A stretch of DNA of 64,000 nt, from assembly GCA_947069175.1 (NCBI GenBank), contig CAMTDV010000027.1:42793369-42857368 (forward strand). Reading direction: 5' to 3'. A program made the position numbers and the translations under genes. Source of the DNA: Scalesia atractyloides (taxonomy: Eukaryota > Streptophyta > Magnoliopsida > Asterales > Asteraceae). This document shows positions 34,590 through 45,790 of this stretch, one piece after another. The number at the start of each line of letters is the position of its first letter. The stretch's first letter is position 1. The notes under the pieces were generated by a model, which made no database searches, was not told where the DNA came from, and saw nothing but the letters and a program-made list of their open reading frames with translations.

Positions 34590-35535
34590 ATGCCTCAAAA
34601 TGTACAAGATCCACAAAACACTGGTACTCTATACAAGCCTTTGACACTTGTCAGATCGAAGTATAACATCTAGCAACATCGGATGGCTCACATACTTGCT
34701 CAATAGAACACTTGGTGCTGGAAATCGGTTATCTTCGGACTACATGTTCCGATGGTGCCGAGTGCCGAAGACCCTAAGGTTCATGTCCAAAGAAGCTTGA
34801 AAACTACTCCGAGAAAAATTTCCAGAAAATTGAGCTAGATTCAAAGGAATTTAGTATCGTTGTTGCCGAATGATATCTATGCTGGCATGTTGCATTGCAA
34901 CAGTCCTAAAGAGTTGTGGGATGCTTTGAAAGAGCAGTTTGGAGGTACAGAGGAAGTTATTGAAAACAACATAGAAGTTTTAAACAAACAGTATGAAACA
35001 TTCTGTCACATTAAAGAAGAATCATCAACTCAACAATTCGAGAGGTTTAGTTGTGTAATAAGTGAGCTAAAACTGGTAAATATTACTTATGCTAATTCAA
35101 CCTTGAATAGCCGATTTCTAAGATCACTACTAGATAAATGGGACACTATTGCTTTCGTAACAAGAAACTATGTTGGGTTTAAAGAGATGTGTTTGACTCA
35201 GCTTTATGGTAGGCTCTAAACTAATGAAAGAGAGCTTAACCAGAAAAAGAAGCTTCAAGATTCAGGAAACGTTGCTGATAACTATTCTTTTGGTAGTACA
35301 ACACTATTTGGTAAAGAGGAAACCTCTAGTGGAAGTAACGATCTGGGTTATGATCATTTCATTGACATAACTTCTGGTGGAGAATTTAACTCTGACCCTT
35401 ACTCACCCAATTATGTTTTGCAGCTAATGGGGAAAATCAAGTTTCTGACAACTAAACTTTTAAGTTAAATGATCTTCAACACTTTGACCCAACTAATTTG
35501 GAAGAAATGGACATATTGCATCAACTTGCTCTACG
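34590..35535 (+). pseudogene. Copia gag (UBN2-type) remnant of the chimeric element
   Basis: ATG 34590 opens MPQNVQDPQNTGTLYKP. After stops, the frame 34860-35219 reads LPNDIYAGMLHCNSPKELWD, then ALKEQFGGTEE and FERFSCVISELKLV, the UBN2 gag core. Sequence to 35535 continues the gag C-terminus (DLQHFDPTNLEEMDILHQLA in a second frame). Gag ends abruptly there; protease, integrase and RT are deleted. Confidence 0.8.
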
Positions 35536-35721
35536 AAGTTGGCAAAATTGTGTGATTCAAAGAGTGCCATTGCCATAACAGAAAATGCAGTGCATCACTC
35601 AAGAACCAAACATAATGATGTTAGATACCACTTCATAAAAGATCATGTTGAAAAAGTTAACATTGAAATGTATTTTGTTCCAATAGAAAAACAAATTGCT
35701 GATATTTTTACAAAACCTTAG
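35536..35721 (+). pseudogene. Copia RNase H tail joined to gag by deletion
   Basis: The frame 35539-35721 reads KLCDSKSAIAITENAVHHSR, then TKHNDVRYHFIKDHVE and QIADIFTKP, the C-terminal end of copia RNase H/pol. It follows gag directly, so about 3.5 kb of pol has been lost. From here on the sequence belongs to family B, which ends in the LTR at 41545. Confidence 0.85.
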
Positions 35722-36501
35722 GCATGGTCAACATAAAAATTGGAAAAAAATGAGAAAATGTAATGTCACAAAAAGATAGCCAAAATTGTAAACCATCATA
35801 AGATGATCAGAATTTTAACAGAAATTCTGATAATACATCAGAAACTACAAACATTCATCAGAATTTATAATAACCAAAAAATATGATAATCTATCAGATA
35901 TGCCAAAATCATTAGCAAAATCTGATGAGATTCATAATGAGGTTCACAAATTTAAGCTTTCTTATTTAAAATTTGCTTCATACATATACATCAATAGCAT
36001 AACGATTGTACATAGTTTTTTTTGTGTTCTTTTTCTTAAAAAATATATATATAATATTTTTTTAAAATCCACTGCAAATCGTAGAATCTTAGGGTAGATT
36101 ACGTCACAAAGCAAGATTTCTGAACAAAAATTCATTGCTCACACACACTCTCAGTTAGTCTTTAAGAACTTAGTCATCACGCTTAGAGAGAAAGAAGGAG
36201 ACACATAGGCAAGATAATCATTATAATCTCACATAAATAGCCGCCTAAAACATTTAATGCATAAAACTTTTACATCACAAAGTTCTCTTTGCCTCTAACT
36301 GAGGATCTCGTGCATTAAAGGACAGTGAGAATAAAAAGAAAGAAAATATTGAGTTGGTAAATACCATTTATGGCGCATCTATCACTTTCACTCATATATA
36401 CAACCACCACTTGAAGATCAACTTCACCTCATTTATCACTATCATCCTCTTTTTCTTGTTCTGAAACCCGAACAAACCCATCTCTCGTAAAAACCCTAAC
36501 A
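35722..36501 (+). promoter_or_regulatory. Family B spacer and leader before the first env-like ORF
   Basis: It is rich in the words ATCAGAA and TCTGAT. CACTCATATATACAACC (about 36391-36407) is a TATA-like box about 95 bases before ATG 36502, followed by a CT-rich leader. A similar layout recurs before the second ORF (38120-38212). Confidence 0.35.
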
Positions 36502-37080
36502 ATGGTTGAAATCAGTGCATCACTTTTCCCACTTCCAATGTACGAAACTCACAACATGAGGGTCTAGAGAAACTTGGATGGACTAGCATGGGTAGGCTAC
36601 GGGGTCATTCTCAACATGTTGATGCAAAGTACCCTAGCATATGCCTTATCAGCATATATTTGGGTCAACCAACTTTATTTCAAGAGTTTTGGCTGAATGC
36701 ACGAACCATCTACCAAGGAACAAAAGTGTGGATTCACAGTGAAGTAATGGGGAAGGAAATCATCCTGAGTGAAGAGACGATCAGAGAGGCTCTACAGCTC
36801 AACGACAACAATAAGGTCACTTTCTTCACCGACCATACTCTTGATCAGACTCTGAAGGAGATGGGATACCACATAGAGAATCGCACAAGAAGGATCAGCA
36901 AATCCGGATTCCTTCAGCTATGGCAGTTCTTGGTCACCCAGCTTGGAGTATGCTTCTCTAGAAAGTACGCAAATTTTAATGAGATCTCATACAGGTTGAT
37001 GGAAGTGGTGCATGTAGTAGTACAAGAGGCCCCTACAACTTCTCTAAATATATCATGTGAGATTTTGAGGGTAACTTGAA
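36502..37080 (+). pseudogene. Env-like ORF of family B, first copy (truncated)
   Basis: ATG 36502 opens 21 codons before a stop. The frame 36588-37079 (163 aa) carries the domain: YPSICLISIYLGQPTLFQEF, WLNARTIYQGTKVWIHSEVM, IILSEETIREALQLNDNN and a second helical half. It matches the pattern of the putative plant transposon protein domain seen in the A-family ORFs. After 37080 the sequence becomes noncoding, so only the N-terminal domain is present. Confidence 0.6.
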
Positions 37081-38211
37081 CTCTCGTAGGCCATTTCTAA
37101 TCTATCCTTGTTTCTTGATGAGGGTGATCATACGTCAACTTAACTTCTCAAGAGTTCCAAATTGGTACCCAAGAGCAAAGGTCATCCTTTACGAAAACAT
37201 ACATAGTACTAGCCTGACACCAAACCCCAACCATTCTAGAACTATGACCTATTAGTGGATTTTTGCTCAACTTATCTTCAATGAAGATTAATTAGATTAT
37301 TTTTCTGATTATTTTTTCTGTAAGTTTACCTTTCTTTTCATTATGTAAATATCTATCTATATAAGTATATTTTCTATTAAAATTATAGGCAAAAGAAATA
37401 AGTTCTAAAAAGTTTGGAACAAGTGAAAGGGAGTTTAAAGAACGAGTCAAGGGGGGGGGGACCAATATTAGATCTGACAAAAACTTATCTGCCTAAGACT
37501 TGAAAATAATGAAAAGGTTCGCTTTAGATTTGATAAGATTTGACACATTTTTTTTTATCAAAACCCCTGAAAGGTTATGTTAACATTCCAAAGGAAGGTC
37601 AAAACAGTCTTTCTCCAAAAAATTATTTTTTTAAAAAGTCTCAAGGATCTCCGCAAGAGCAGACACTGTAAATAAATGTCCTTTACTCTACCTGTTCCCT
37701 CTCATCAAAAAAAAACCTCACAAGGGGGAACTCACATTTCTGATGACATTCTGGTGAACTTCTGATAAAACACTACGATTAAATCTCTTATCTTCTGCAC
37801 CAGAAAAATTTAAGAATTTATGATGACATCATCTGTTTCAAAAAGGTGGAAAAAATGTTAGACTATAGAAAAGGATATCATTGGACCTTTTCTCTAAGAA
37901 AAGGTCCCACGTGAAGAAAAAGATACAACTGGGTCGATACTGTTCACCAATCAAAAGTTTATCTTCAGTTTATTTTAAAGATATATCAAAATTTGGAGAT
38001 ATATCAAAAATTTTCAAAAACGGTTCGGATAAAGTTAAAACATCATTAACTTGTCATTAACCAACTTAAATACTAACTACCCATGATCCAACCCCCATGA
38101 TCTCTGTTCCACAAACTCTATATATACAATATTCACAAGTACGAGAAACACACCTTCAACTTCCAAACTTACAAACCCTAAACATCCTATAGTTTTTTGT
38201 AAAGCAAAATT
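37081..38211 (+). other. Noncoding spacer between two family B env-like ORFs
   Basis: It is AT-rich with stops in all frames and includes a run of ten G (about 37451-37460). A TATA-like CTCTATATATACAATATTC (38117-38135) lies about 90 bases before the second ORF's ATG, followed by an A/C-rich leader. No other feature was seen. Confidence 0.45.
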
Positions 38212-41200
38212 ATGCTCACCATGGCCGCACCGAACCTTATTAACCTCAATATTCCTGTCGTTGAACATTCCGTCCCATTCATCAGGGATGATGACTTTTT
38301 GCCATTGAAGAAGAACAACTTATTTATGAACACCAACCATGAAACATACAACGAAAAATGTTAGATTTTGGTCGAATTTTTGGTAAGATGCCCTATTGCT
38401 CGAGCTCTGACCAAAACCAAAGAAGTGTGGGAAAGTATTATGCAGCAGCTTGTCAATACACTTAGTGAAACTGGTGTGAACGAAGCCCATCTATGGGGTA
38501 ACATCTCTATTACCATTACACCACAAAAAATCAGGGAATGTTTGGAGCTTCCAATCAATTACCACTACGTCGAAGCACCTGGGAAGGAGAAGTTGTTAGG
38601 GCAGCTTGATGTTCTGATGGGATACGAAAGAATGATTTTTTAATTGGGAAATTTAAAAGGAATGAATTACCTGCCTTCTAGAAAATGATGATGGAAACCC
38701 TAACCAAGTGACTAACTTCAAAAATTGGGGACACTAATCAAATTAACATAACTATTCTGACAAACATGTATGGACTCATCACTTGGACCAACATTGATTA
38801 CGGAACAAAAATTTTTAATTTGATGAAGAGATCTATATTGACCAAGTCTGGTAGAATTGACTCTCATTTACCTTTTCCTAGAATTTGGTCAATTCTCATA
38901 GCTTGAACATTTGTTGAAAGGAATGTTGAGCTTCCTATATCAGAAAACCTATGGAGATCATCAGTTATGAAGCCCTGTAATGCAGCATCAGCATGGAAGT
39001 CCAACAAAGATTTCCCTAAGCTACTAGAAAGCATGATGAACCTGATAGCTGAAGACTCACTTTATAGAATACAGTATATGGCAATTCTAAACAGAGGAGT
39101 GGAAGACACTAAAGTCTACGACAGCAGCTCTTCAACAGATCATGATGATCAGAGATCAGAAGCTCCACATATTGATGAAATAGAGCAATTTTAGCATCAA
39201 GACATCAGAATTTCACCAGAACCAATGGAGGTTGATGAGCAGATACAACATAATCCAAAAGTAGGACAACATCATGCTGAGGCATCCCATATGGCAGAAT
39301 CAGGTGCTCAAACTAATCCTAATTTATTTATTGTTGCAAACTCAACAAAATCCGATTCGGATGATTCTGTTAGAGGTGATTATATTATACAACCTAGAAA
39401 AATAAAAATAGTAAGTAAACAGCTTAGTAATTCCACTCATCTATTCTCCAAATTAGTTAATGAGGAGGAGATTGTGACAGCAACAGATAGAGATCAGCTT
39501 GCGGATCAAGGAAACCTAAGTGAGAAAGATAAGAGTTTCTCAACAATTCACATATATTCATTCACAGGAATGGTTCAAGGAAGTGAAGAAATTCAGGATG
39601 TGAATAAGTTTCACAGTTCTAGTAAAGGTGTACAGGATTGGCCTTTTGACCAACCTAATCCCTTTACAACAGCAGCAAGTGTGTTTTCTGCTGGTGTGAG
39701 AGAAGGAACATCTGTTGTTCCTCCAACCTTACCCACTGAACCAATCATTTCATCTAAACAACTTGAACATATGTTAGAAGGTGTTGTCAAAGTCTGTGCT
39801 GAAAAATCCCCTATTGAGACAAAGCTGGATGTGCTTATAGAAAAAATCAGAAGCCAGAAGTCTAATATGAAAATTGTATCAAAATCAGTTGAGACCATCA
39901 GAAGGAAAACAAAAAGGAATACTGAAGTTTTGAAGAATTTATAGCAATCACATAATACATCAGACAGCAGCAAAGTTACAGCAGACTTTGAGAAAAATGT
40001 TTAAAGAGATAGAATGGACTGATGCGGTGAGAGAATGGACTACACATCAGAATCAAAATATGGAGGCGTTTAAGAGGGTACACGATGAAGAAAGAAGAAA
40101 TGCCCAACTACTAGGTGATGTGCAATCACTTGTGAAGAGGCTACAACTGAATGTTGCCAAACTGGCAAACATTGATGTTCATGAACTCAGAACTTCCATT
40201 CCTAACGAGACATCACACCAGAAGGAACCAAAAGCCACTCAGCACACACAAACGAAGGAAGCTACATCTCTTGGTCAATCTGGACCAACACAAATGAGGC
40301 CTCCACCTGATGTGCCAAGGTCAGAATTAATAAAAAGACTCGAAGCTACTCCTGGGATAATCTCAAATCTAAGCAGTTTTTCTTCAAGAGGCCAACCAAA
40401 AATAACCACTTCTAGAGAAACCATCTTTAGTGAGTAGCTAAACCAGGCAGAGATGAGAAAATGGGAAGATTCTACTACTTCTTCAAAGAAACCAAGAGCT
40501 GAAATCAGAAAGGACCCACAAGGAAGGGAAAAGGAATTTCTGGTGCAACACATTGATCAAGACAGTTTGATCTTCCCTGAATATCATCTGAGAAATTTCT
40601 ATTGGAATGATGAAGAAGATAAGCTTGACAGGCCTCTAAGCCCAATGAGCACAAGGATAAGGGAAAAAAAGCTGAAAAGAGGAAAGGCCAGTCTTCATTC
40701 ACCTCGTACAAATCCAGTGGTTAGAATACACAAGGTGGACACTCAATCCACTGCAGGTGAGGTAATAGGAACTTATGAGCAAAACAAATATGCCTTGATC
40801 AGATTAGATGGCAGTGTGACAACAGTTGTGGATTGACCTTGGAGAAGAACTTCATCCCTTGGACTTAATAAAGCTGAAGTAGATCTTTGACAAAGAAAAG
40901 GGAGATACAAAGAATAACAGAAAGGCTATCCACAGTCTGACAGAAGCCGCACAGAAACTATACTCGAGGGGGTAGCTCTAGCAGAATATGATCTTTGCAT
41001 AGCCTTTGATTACAGCAAGAAAGTGCAAATACCACCTCCTGACACATCTGTTCCAACTGAACTTGAATCTAAAGCCACAACAGGAATCATCTTTGAGAAA
41101 CCTAAATTGTTTTTTATTTTCAGCGATCTTGAAGATAAAAAGGCTCTGTTTAGCGTAAATGAAATATACAGGTACTCCAATCAAACACTCAACTATATCA

Positions 41201-41410
41201 AAGACCGCATGAATAAGAAACAAGAACAACTCAAGACTAAAGGAAGAAACAAGGAAATGCTAAGGAAAGAAGTTGAAGACACCATAAATGAATGGATCAC
41301 TACTAGAGGATGGTACAAAGAATTGTACAAAGTAAGTCACAAGCTGATTGAATACAAGAAGCAGCTGAAGAAAGGAGATCTCTACAAAAGTGGACTGAAG
41401 ATTGTCTAAG
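38212..41410 (+). pseudogene. Env-like ORF of family B, second copy (long, decayed)
   Basis: In-frame ATGs at 38212 and 38221 (the latter in the context CACCATGGCC) start MAAPNLINLNIPVVEHSVPF. One stop (38362-38364) splits an otherwise continuous frame to 38643 that has FLVRCPIARALT and LWGNISITITPQKIREC. Broken pieces continue: 38967-39194, 39225-39944 (239 aa; Ser-rich, then a helical Lys-rich end), 39988-40437, 40453-40836 and 41023-41409. The last is a charged helical tail (KKQEQLKTKGRNKEMLRKEV) ending normally. No membrane segment was seen. The ORF ends 134 bases before the LTR. Confidence 0.6.
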
Positions 41411-41544
41411 AATACCTATTTTGCTTTGCTTTATTTTGAACAATTTTTATGTTTGTTATTTGGCTCTTGATGTTTTTGAACTTCCTTTGAAGTATGTTCT
41501 TTTGTTATAATTTGTTATTTTTCTTACAATACTTAGGGGGAAAC

Positions 41545-42266
41545 TGTTAATAAACATTTATGTAAGTATTGAAGAAAAATATGATCTATCTGATCAACTG
41601 TTGAAGATAAAGTCATGAAGGTCAATCAGAAAGAAGTAACGAGACTGGACAAAAGAAAAGGAAAACATATCTTCTACATGCATTAGAAAAGGATCAGATA
41701 CAAGTGAAGATAATCAGAAAAGACCATTCTGATGGATTGATGAATATCATCAGTATCTAGTAAAATCTGGTTATCAGAAATTCTCTGTACATCAAATTTT
41801 ATGGTAAGATGGCTCTCAAAGATTCTGATGGACCGACTTGTCTGCAAATTTGAGCTCTGCCACAAATGAAGGTTAGCAAGTTGATCATAGTGGATTCAAT
41901 GAATATGCCAAGAAACTACTTTATGCAGAAAAAGTGCACGAATAAACTAATCTTTATTCGTGCTAAGGACTCTCTATAAATAGAGAATCAAACCATTGAA
42001 GGATAATGAGTTAAGCCAAGCATTAAATACACACTACTACAATAACTCCATTGCCCTTTCACCACAAAATTATACAAGTATTTGTTTGTACTAGTCAATA
42101 ACCTTACAATTACCTAATAAACCATTTTGTTTCAAAGTGATATAAACTTGAAAATTCTATAGTTGTTGTTTCTTGAAAGTTCGATTTATATTTCCGCACA
42201 CTATTTTCATATCTATTGACACTTGCCATATTAAGTTAAAAGAGAATTTTCCATCTGGGACCAACA
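41545..42266 (+). repeat. 3' LTR of family B copia, 722 bp
   Basis: It starts TGTTAATAAACATTTATG just after a purine tract (TTAGGGGGAAA, 41533-41543) and ends ATCTGGGACCAACA. A TATA box lies at CTCTATAAATAGAG (about 41972-41985), and the body is rich in TCTGAT/ATCAGA words. It is unrelated to the family A LTR at 33726. The 5-bp flanks of the composite (TTTCC left, GAAAC right) do not match, which fits a recombinant rather than a single insertion. Confidence 0.8.
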
Positions 42267-42657
42267 GAAACCGTATTCAAGAAAGAGGGTAAGTTGTTCC
42301 TCATATTCATTCATGTCAACATAGGTTTGAGTGTACACCTAGTTTCATATTTTACTTATCAATTACTTAGGATGATTATCATTCCATGTGAATTGTATAA
42401 TTCTTTTGCTATGTGCTTTGCTTTAAAACCTTTGTTGCTCACGAAGTTCTTTGAAGTTAACCTTTTATGAAATACATTCATTTGTCTTATTTCCTTAAAC
42501 AAATATTGTGGTGTTTTGTTTATTTGATTTTTTTGTTCGGTTCAGAAAATGTAATTGGTTTGACTAATATATTGCAACTTTAAATAAGTGCTATGTGTTT
42601 TGAGAAATCTAGTTACGTGACTGCCCCGACGTTTTCGCCATTGGTTGGGGTGTTACA
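42267..42657 (+). repeat. 3' part of a 5' gypsy LTR (split gypsy element)
   Basis: It ends GTTGGGGTGTTACA and is followed after 3 bases by a primer-binding site, so it is the right end of a 5' LTR. The CTGCCCCGACG block near the end is typical of Tekay-type LTRs. Its left part is cut by the copia LTR end at 42266. Confidence 0.7.
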
Positions 42658-42660
42658 GAT

Positions 42661-42673
42661 TGGTATCAGAGCC
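42661..42673 (+). promoter_or_regulatory. Primer-binding site (initiator tRNA-Met)
   Basis: TGGTATCAGAGCC is a perfect match to the initiator tRNA-Met complement and lies just downstream of the LTR terminus TGTTACA. Confidence 0.9.
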
Positions 42674-43299
42674 ATGGTTATAGAGAACATAGGTTATTAG
42701 AATGCTTTTGAACTAGACTATAACCTTCCTAGGACACCAACATGTAACTTAACTTGTGATCTTCCTTTATCTTTATTTTTGCATATTTCTATCCTTATCC
42801 TTATCCTTTTCCTTGCCTTAGTTGCTCTATCTATATTTTACATTATGCAAATCATCATCTATCCTTAGGTGATTATTTTTTAAATCTTTAGGCGTAAGGC
42901 CTTAAATGTTTTTCATAATCTCGTCAAAGTATTGGGTTTGATAATGATTAAGACACGTGCAATCTGGAAGGGGGTGGACACCTATACTCCAAGTTTTCTG
43001 TCTAGGCAAGCATTTCATATAAATCCCAATCAATCGAGGGACCTGTTATACTTACCTAAGAACTCTTGGGATGAGTGTTCACTTATAGACTAAACATGTC
43101 TTCCTAAAACATTATGAGGACCCAACTACTTTGATTAGTCACTATTCTCATTTTATTTGCTTTAAGTAATGAATAAATGTTTATAATCTTTATGTTTTAT
43201 AACCTCATGCTTTGTTGTTTTATTTAATGGATTTAAATATCAAAATATTCTATCTCTATCCTTCTGATCTCACTCGTTTTCCCTTGTGCCTATTCTTTT

Positions 43300-44500
43300 T
43301 CTTAAGGATACCTCCTTGTCGTGCTAACCAGGACGACCAGAACAATGATCAAAACCCCAAACTTGTTGTTGTTATAGCCCAACAAATGGATACAATTCTT
43401 CCAAATATTGTTGCCTTACTCAATCAAGCCAACGGGACATGAATGCACTTGCACAGGTCATGTTGAAGCAGTTTAGTTCTTGTAACCGTCAAAAGTATAC
43501 CGGATCAAGGGGAGCCACTTGGCTCCAATAGTGGTTCGAATACTTTCATGAACTACCTTATTCCCGATGATCGAAAGGTATAATATGCCACCAGTGGCTT
43601 CTAAAAGAGGGCACTTACCTGGTGGAATGGGGTGAAAAGGAACATCGGTGCTGATGTTGTTGCTGGCTTACCTAGGAATGAGGTTAAGGAACTCATGCTT
43701 AGAGAGTTCTACCCACGTAGTGAAATCAGGGCTCTCGAGGAGGAGTTTTGGGAACTAAAACAAGATAGTGGTGAAAGTCGAGCTTACACCAACCGCTATC
43801 AAGAGCTGGTTTTTCTTTGTCCCGCCATGGTTACACCTTTAGAGCGAGTAATCGAGAAGTACATCGAGGGATGGCCTTCACAAATTCAAGATGCTATCAC
43901 AAGTAGCATACTCACTATAGTTAACAATATAATCGATATTGCCACCACTAAGATCAAAAATCACCTGATGTTGGGAACCTAAGTTCAAAAGGTGGAAAGA
44001 AAGTGGCCAACAAGCCTGTTGATGAAACCCTAAGGAGGTTAAGGTTGAAGTGTCATCGTCAAGCAGGTCTAAGAACCATAAGACTTCAAACAATTTTACT
44101 ATCGTTGCTCTAACCCCAGCTAACCAAATGGCCCCTCAACCCAACAAAAGGCAATATGGTAGTTGTGTGCCTTTGTGCAACCGTTGTAACTATTACCACC
44201 TAGCCCACTTTCCTTATCATTAATGTACAAATTGTGGACGTTTGGGTTATTTGGCAACCTCTTTCGCACCAGTCATACGCAAAACCATGTTGTTGCTACT
44301 CTTCCTTCTCAAATCACTATGCCACCTTGCTACCTTATTGGAACTTGCTTTGGCTGTGGTGATCCTAACCACTTCAAATGCGAATGCCCCAAAGTTGCTA
44401 ATGGTCAATCAGCTCGGGTGCACGCGTTCAACATAAATGCAAACAATGCTCATGCTGATAATGATGTGGTTAATTGTACATTCCTTGTTACTAACTAACC
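43300..44500 (+). pseudogene. Gypsy gag with zinc knuckle (split element)
   Basis: After an untranslated stretch (42674-43300), fragments of gag appear. The piece 43632-43982 carries VKELMLREFYPRSEIRALEE, then EFWELKQDSGESRAYTNRYQ and RVIEKYIEGWPSQIQD, a chromovirus-type gag core. The zinc knuckle CFGCGDPNHFKCEC is at 44346-44387, inside 44223-44498. Stops separate the parts. Confidence 0.8.
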
Positions 44501-44870
44501 AGCTTATGTGCTATTTGATTTGAATGCCAATAAAAGTTTTGTGTCCTATGCTTTTGAACCTTTACGTATTTCCATGAACTAAGTTAGGGAAACCTCTTAT
44601 AGTAGAAGTAGGAAATGGTAACTTATTATGCTTGATTATGTTATTCGAGATTATCAGCTAAATCTTAACGATCATATTTTTCCTATTAACCTCACACCTA
44701 TGTAACTTGGGAGTTCTGATATCATAGTAGGCATGGATTGGTTAGCCAAGAATCGTGCCAAAGTTTTCTTCTTTGATAAGTTCATTCGTTTACCCCTCGA
44801 ATCTGGTGATGTCTTAGAAATTTGTGAGGAGAAACTTTGTAGGGGACTCAAACTCATGACTTGAACTCTA
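44500..44870 (+). pseudogene. Gypsy protease remnant (split element)
   Basis: YVLFDLNANKSFVSYAFEPL (about 44506-44566) corresponds to the active-site region, but the D-S-G-A motif reads Asp-Leu-Asn-Ala, so the catalytic loop is altered. It is followed in another frame by IIVGMDWLAKNRAKVFF (about 44720-44770), the end of the protease domain. Confidence 0.65.
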
Positions 44871-44929
44871 GCCCATAAATATCTACGTAGGAAATACATA
44901 GTCTTCTTAGCCCACATTATACGGAAGAA

Positions 44930-45346
44930 GGAGAAGAGTATCCAAGATATACCTATCATTCAGAATTTTCCCGAAGTGTTTCTAGAAGATATACTGGGTT
45001 ACCTCATGTGTGCCAAGTAGAATTTCATATTCATCTTGTGCCTGTTGCGAACCCTATTGCCAATCTCCTTATCGTCTTGCACCATCTAAGATGCAAGAAT
45101 TGGCTAGCCAACTCCAAGAGCTTTCGGACAAAGGTTTCATTCATTTGAGTTTTTCTCCTTGGGGTGAAAAAGAAGGGTGGAACTTAATAAACCCATCATC
45201 AAAAATCGTTACCCTCTGCCTCGTATTAATGATCTCTTCGATCAGCTTTAAAGTACTACGTGTTTCTCCAAGATTGATCTACATTTTGGTTATCATCAAC
45301 TTTGTGTACTTGAAAAGATATTCCCAAGACTACTTTTCGTACTCAA
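44930..45346 (+). pseudogene. Gypsy RT, left part; cut at 45346 by a Helitron-like insertion
   Basis: FPEVFLEDILGYL (about 44968-45006) is followed by YRLAPSKMQELASQLQELSD (open piece 45010-45354, in part) and, with frameshifts, NRYPLPRINDLFDQL and KIDLHFGYHQL. The RT frame is open up to base 45346 and resumes in phase at 55497, exactly across the 10,150-bp insertion. Bases 45347-45354 of the apparent ORF belong to the insert. Confidence 0.85.
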
Positions 45347-45574
45347 CGAGTTAACGCTAACCAGCGCGTTGCGGTGGGATATTCAGAGGTGAGGCTTCAT
45401 AAGGGCAGAGATGCTTCGGTCTCCCTTTTTTCCCCTCGTCTTGTTATTTTTACGAAGAATTTCTGAATTTTTTTAAAGTGTAAAATATTGGATTGTGAGA
45501 GTTTGCCCTCTTGATTTTGATTTTGAGATCTATTGTTTAATTAAAAATATTATTTATGTCAAAAAGGTTAGAAT
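45347..45574. other. Subterminal part of the 10.15-kb insertion
   Basis: It contains the terminal hairpin (45361-45377 on this strand) and then a C/T-rich stretch (CTCCCTTTTTTCCCCTCG, about 45420-45440). No gene was seen. Confidence 0.5.
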
Positions 45575-45790
45575 AGTAATAACAATGCTGAAGTAGTTAT
45601 ATAATCTGAAAAATATTACTCTATTTATGTAGTATTCTCAAATTAATAGAACAAATAATATATAAGCGCTAAAACAAATAAAACAACGAAATTAAATAAT
45701 CTACAACTCTATAACCTTTAAAATTTTGATTAACTTATTACATTGAAAGTTTACTATAAAATTACAGTTTAAATAAGCACGGATAATTGA
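45575..45790 (+). repeat. Direct repeat, uninterrupted copy (empty site for a Helitron)
   Basis: AGTAATAACAATGCTGAAGT (45577-45596) and the following 200 bases recur at 47718-47764 plus 48975-49110. The second copy is split at one A|T position by the 1210-bp Helitron 47765-48974. The corresponding uninterrupted A|T here is 45623/45624. Confidence 0.85.

Noticed and set aside
39611..39973. Minus-strand open frame of 120 codons
   Set aside because: It is a shadow of the family B env-like ORF on the plus strand.
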